Source of the DNA: Bacteroidales bacterium | GTDB lineage: Bacteria; Bacteroidota; Bacteroidia; Bacteroidales; WCHB1-69 | Direction of reading: 5' to 3' | Assembly: GCA_012838875.1 (NCBI GenBank) | Contig: DUOL01000113.1 | Span: 1 to 5,317, forward strand | DNA length: 5,317 bases | Shown here: positions 5,083 through 5,317 of the stretch, one piece after another | Layout: each line of letters opens with the position of its first letter | Position numbering within the stretch: the first letter of the stretch is position 1 | The notes under the pieces: model-generated | Seen by the model: only the letters and a program-made list of their open reading frames with translations | What the model was told of the DNA's origin: nothing | The model's database searches: none | Position numbers and translations under genes: made by a program

Positions 5083-5317
5083 ATGAATGATCCCTTTCAT
5101 GAGATAAGGCATTATAACGAAGAAGAAGCAAAATCCGCATTAAGCCAACTGCTTGATAACCCTCAGTTTTTGTCAGCAATTAAAATGTTTTCTACCGAAA
5201 ATAGCTACGACGAGATTATTAATGAGTTGAAGCATGTGGATTCCATTTTTAAGCTACAATATTCGATTATTTACAGATTTGTAAACTTTATTATTCAAAA
5301 TAAAACAAATGGTATCG
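5083..5317 (+). CDS. Probable 1-acyl-glycerol-3-phosphate acyltransferase family protein, N-terminal part (runs off right edge)
   Basis: An open frame from the ATG at 5083 gives 78 complete codons and continues past the window. It begins MNDPFHEIRHYNEEEAKSAL, followed by LLDNPQFLSAIKMF (23-36) and a helical stretch ending in FIIQNKTNGI (69-78). This resembles, from memory, the N-terminal helical region of Bacteroidota acyltransferases of the PlsC-like superfamily, which open with FDEIRPYxDxE, then a DPxF motif, and reach a T/S-x-G-I just before the catalytic domain. Such enzymes acylate lysophosphatidic acid in membrane phospholipid synthesis. The catalytic HxxxxD motif would lie beyond the window, so the assignment rests only on the N-terminal pattern. 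A promoter motif lies upstream. Confidence 0.65.
   Translation, partial: MNDPFHEIRHYNEEEAKSALSQLLDNPQFLSAIKMFSTENSYDEIINELKHVDSIFKLQYSIIYRFVNFIIQNKTNGI

Noticed and set aside
1..5317. CRISPR arrays, tRNA or rRNA genes, insertion sequences
   Set aside because: No regularly spaced repeats, no cloverleaf or rRNA-like conserved sequence and no transposase-like reading frame was seen.

Overview
The window (AT-rich, roughly 35-40% GC by eye) looks like a chromosomal segment of a Bacteroidota bacterium, most likely of the order Bacteroidales. The reasons are: four TAnnTTTG elements placed just upstream of genes (the Bacteroidota -7 promoter motif); no convincing Shine-Dalgarno sequence before nqrA, nqrB or recA; a RecA with the 'EHAFDRFYA' variant that I recall from this phylum; and a 3' partial gene that resembles the Bacteroidota type of glycerolipid acyltransferase.

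Layout from left to right. Positions 1-56 may hold the first codons of a minus-strand membrane protein that runs off the left edge (weak call). Positions 57-117 are an island of GC-rich, strongly self-complementary DNA in otherwise AT-rich surroundings. An AT-rich spacer with a promoter motif leads to a plus-strand gene (299-1261) for a pentameric ligand-gated ion channel of the GLIC/ELIC type, with a signal peptide, a Cys-less extracellular domain, four membrane segments and a cation-type pore. It converges, with 12 bp between stops, on a minus-strand pair nqrA-nqrB (3752-1274). These encode the cytosolic NqrA subunit and the FMN-carrying membrane subunit NqrB of the sodium-pumping NADH:quinone oxidoreductase. 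The remaining subunits nqrC-F, normally next in the operon, are not here: the channel gene occupies that place in the opposite orientation.

A 217-bp divergent intergenic region (3753-3969) contains candidate promoters for nqrA and recA and several palindromes. recA (3970-4974) is intact and full length. After a likely terminator and another TAnnTTTG promoter, the first 78 codons of a probable acyltransferase (5083-5317) run off the right edge.

Functionally, recA (recombination and repair) and the acyltransferase (phospholipid synthesis) look like ordinary housekeeping neighbours. The unusual part is the left half: a cation-channel gene next to a shortened nqrAB unit, preceded by a GC-rich palindromic element. 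A link between the sodium pump and the channel (ion gradient made by one, used by the other) is only an inference from adjacency.
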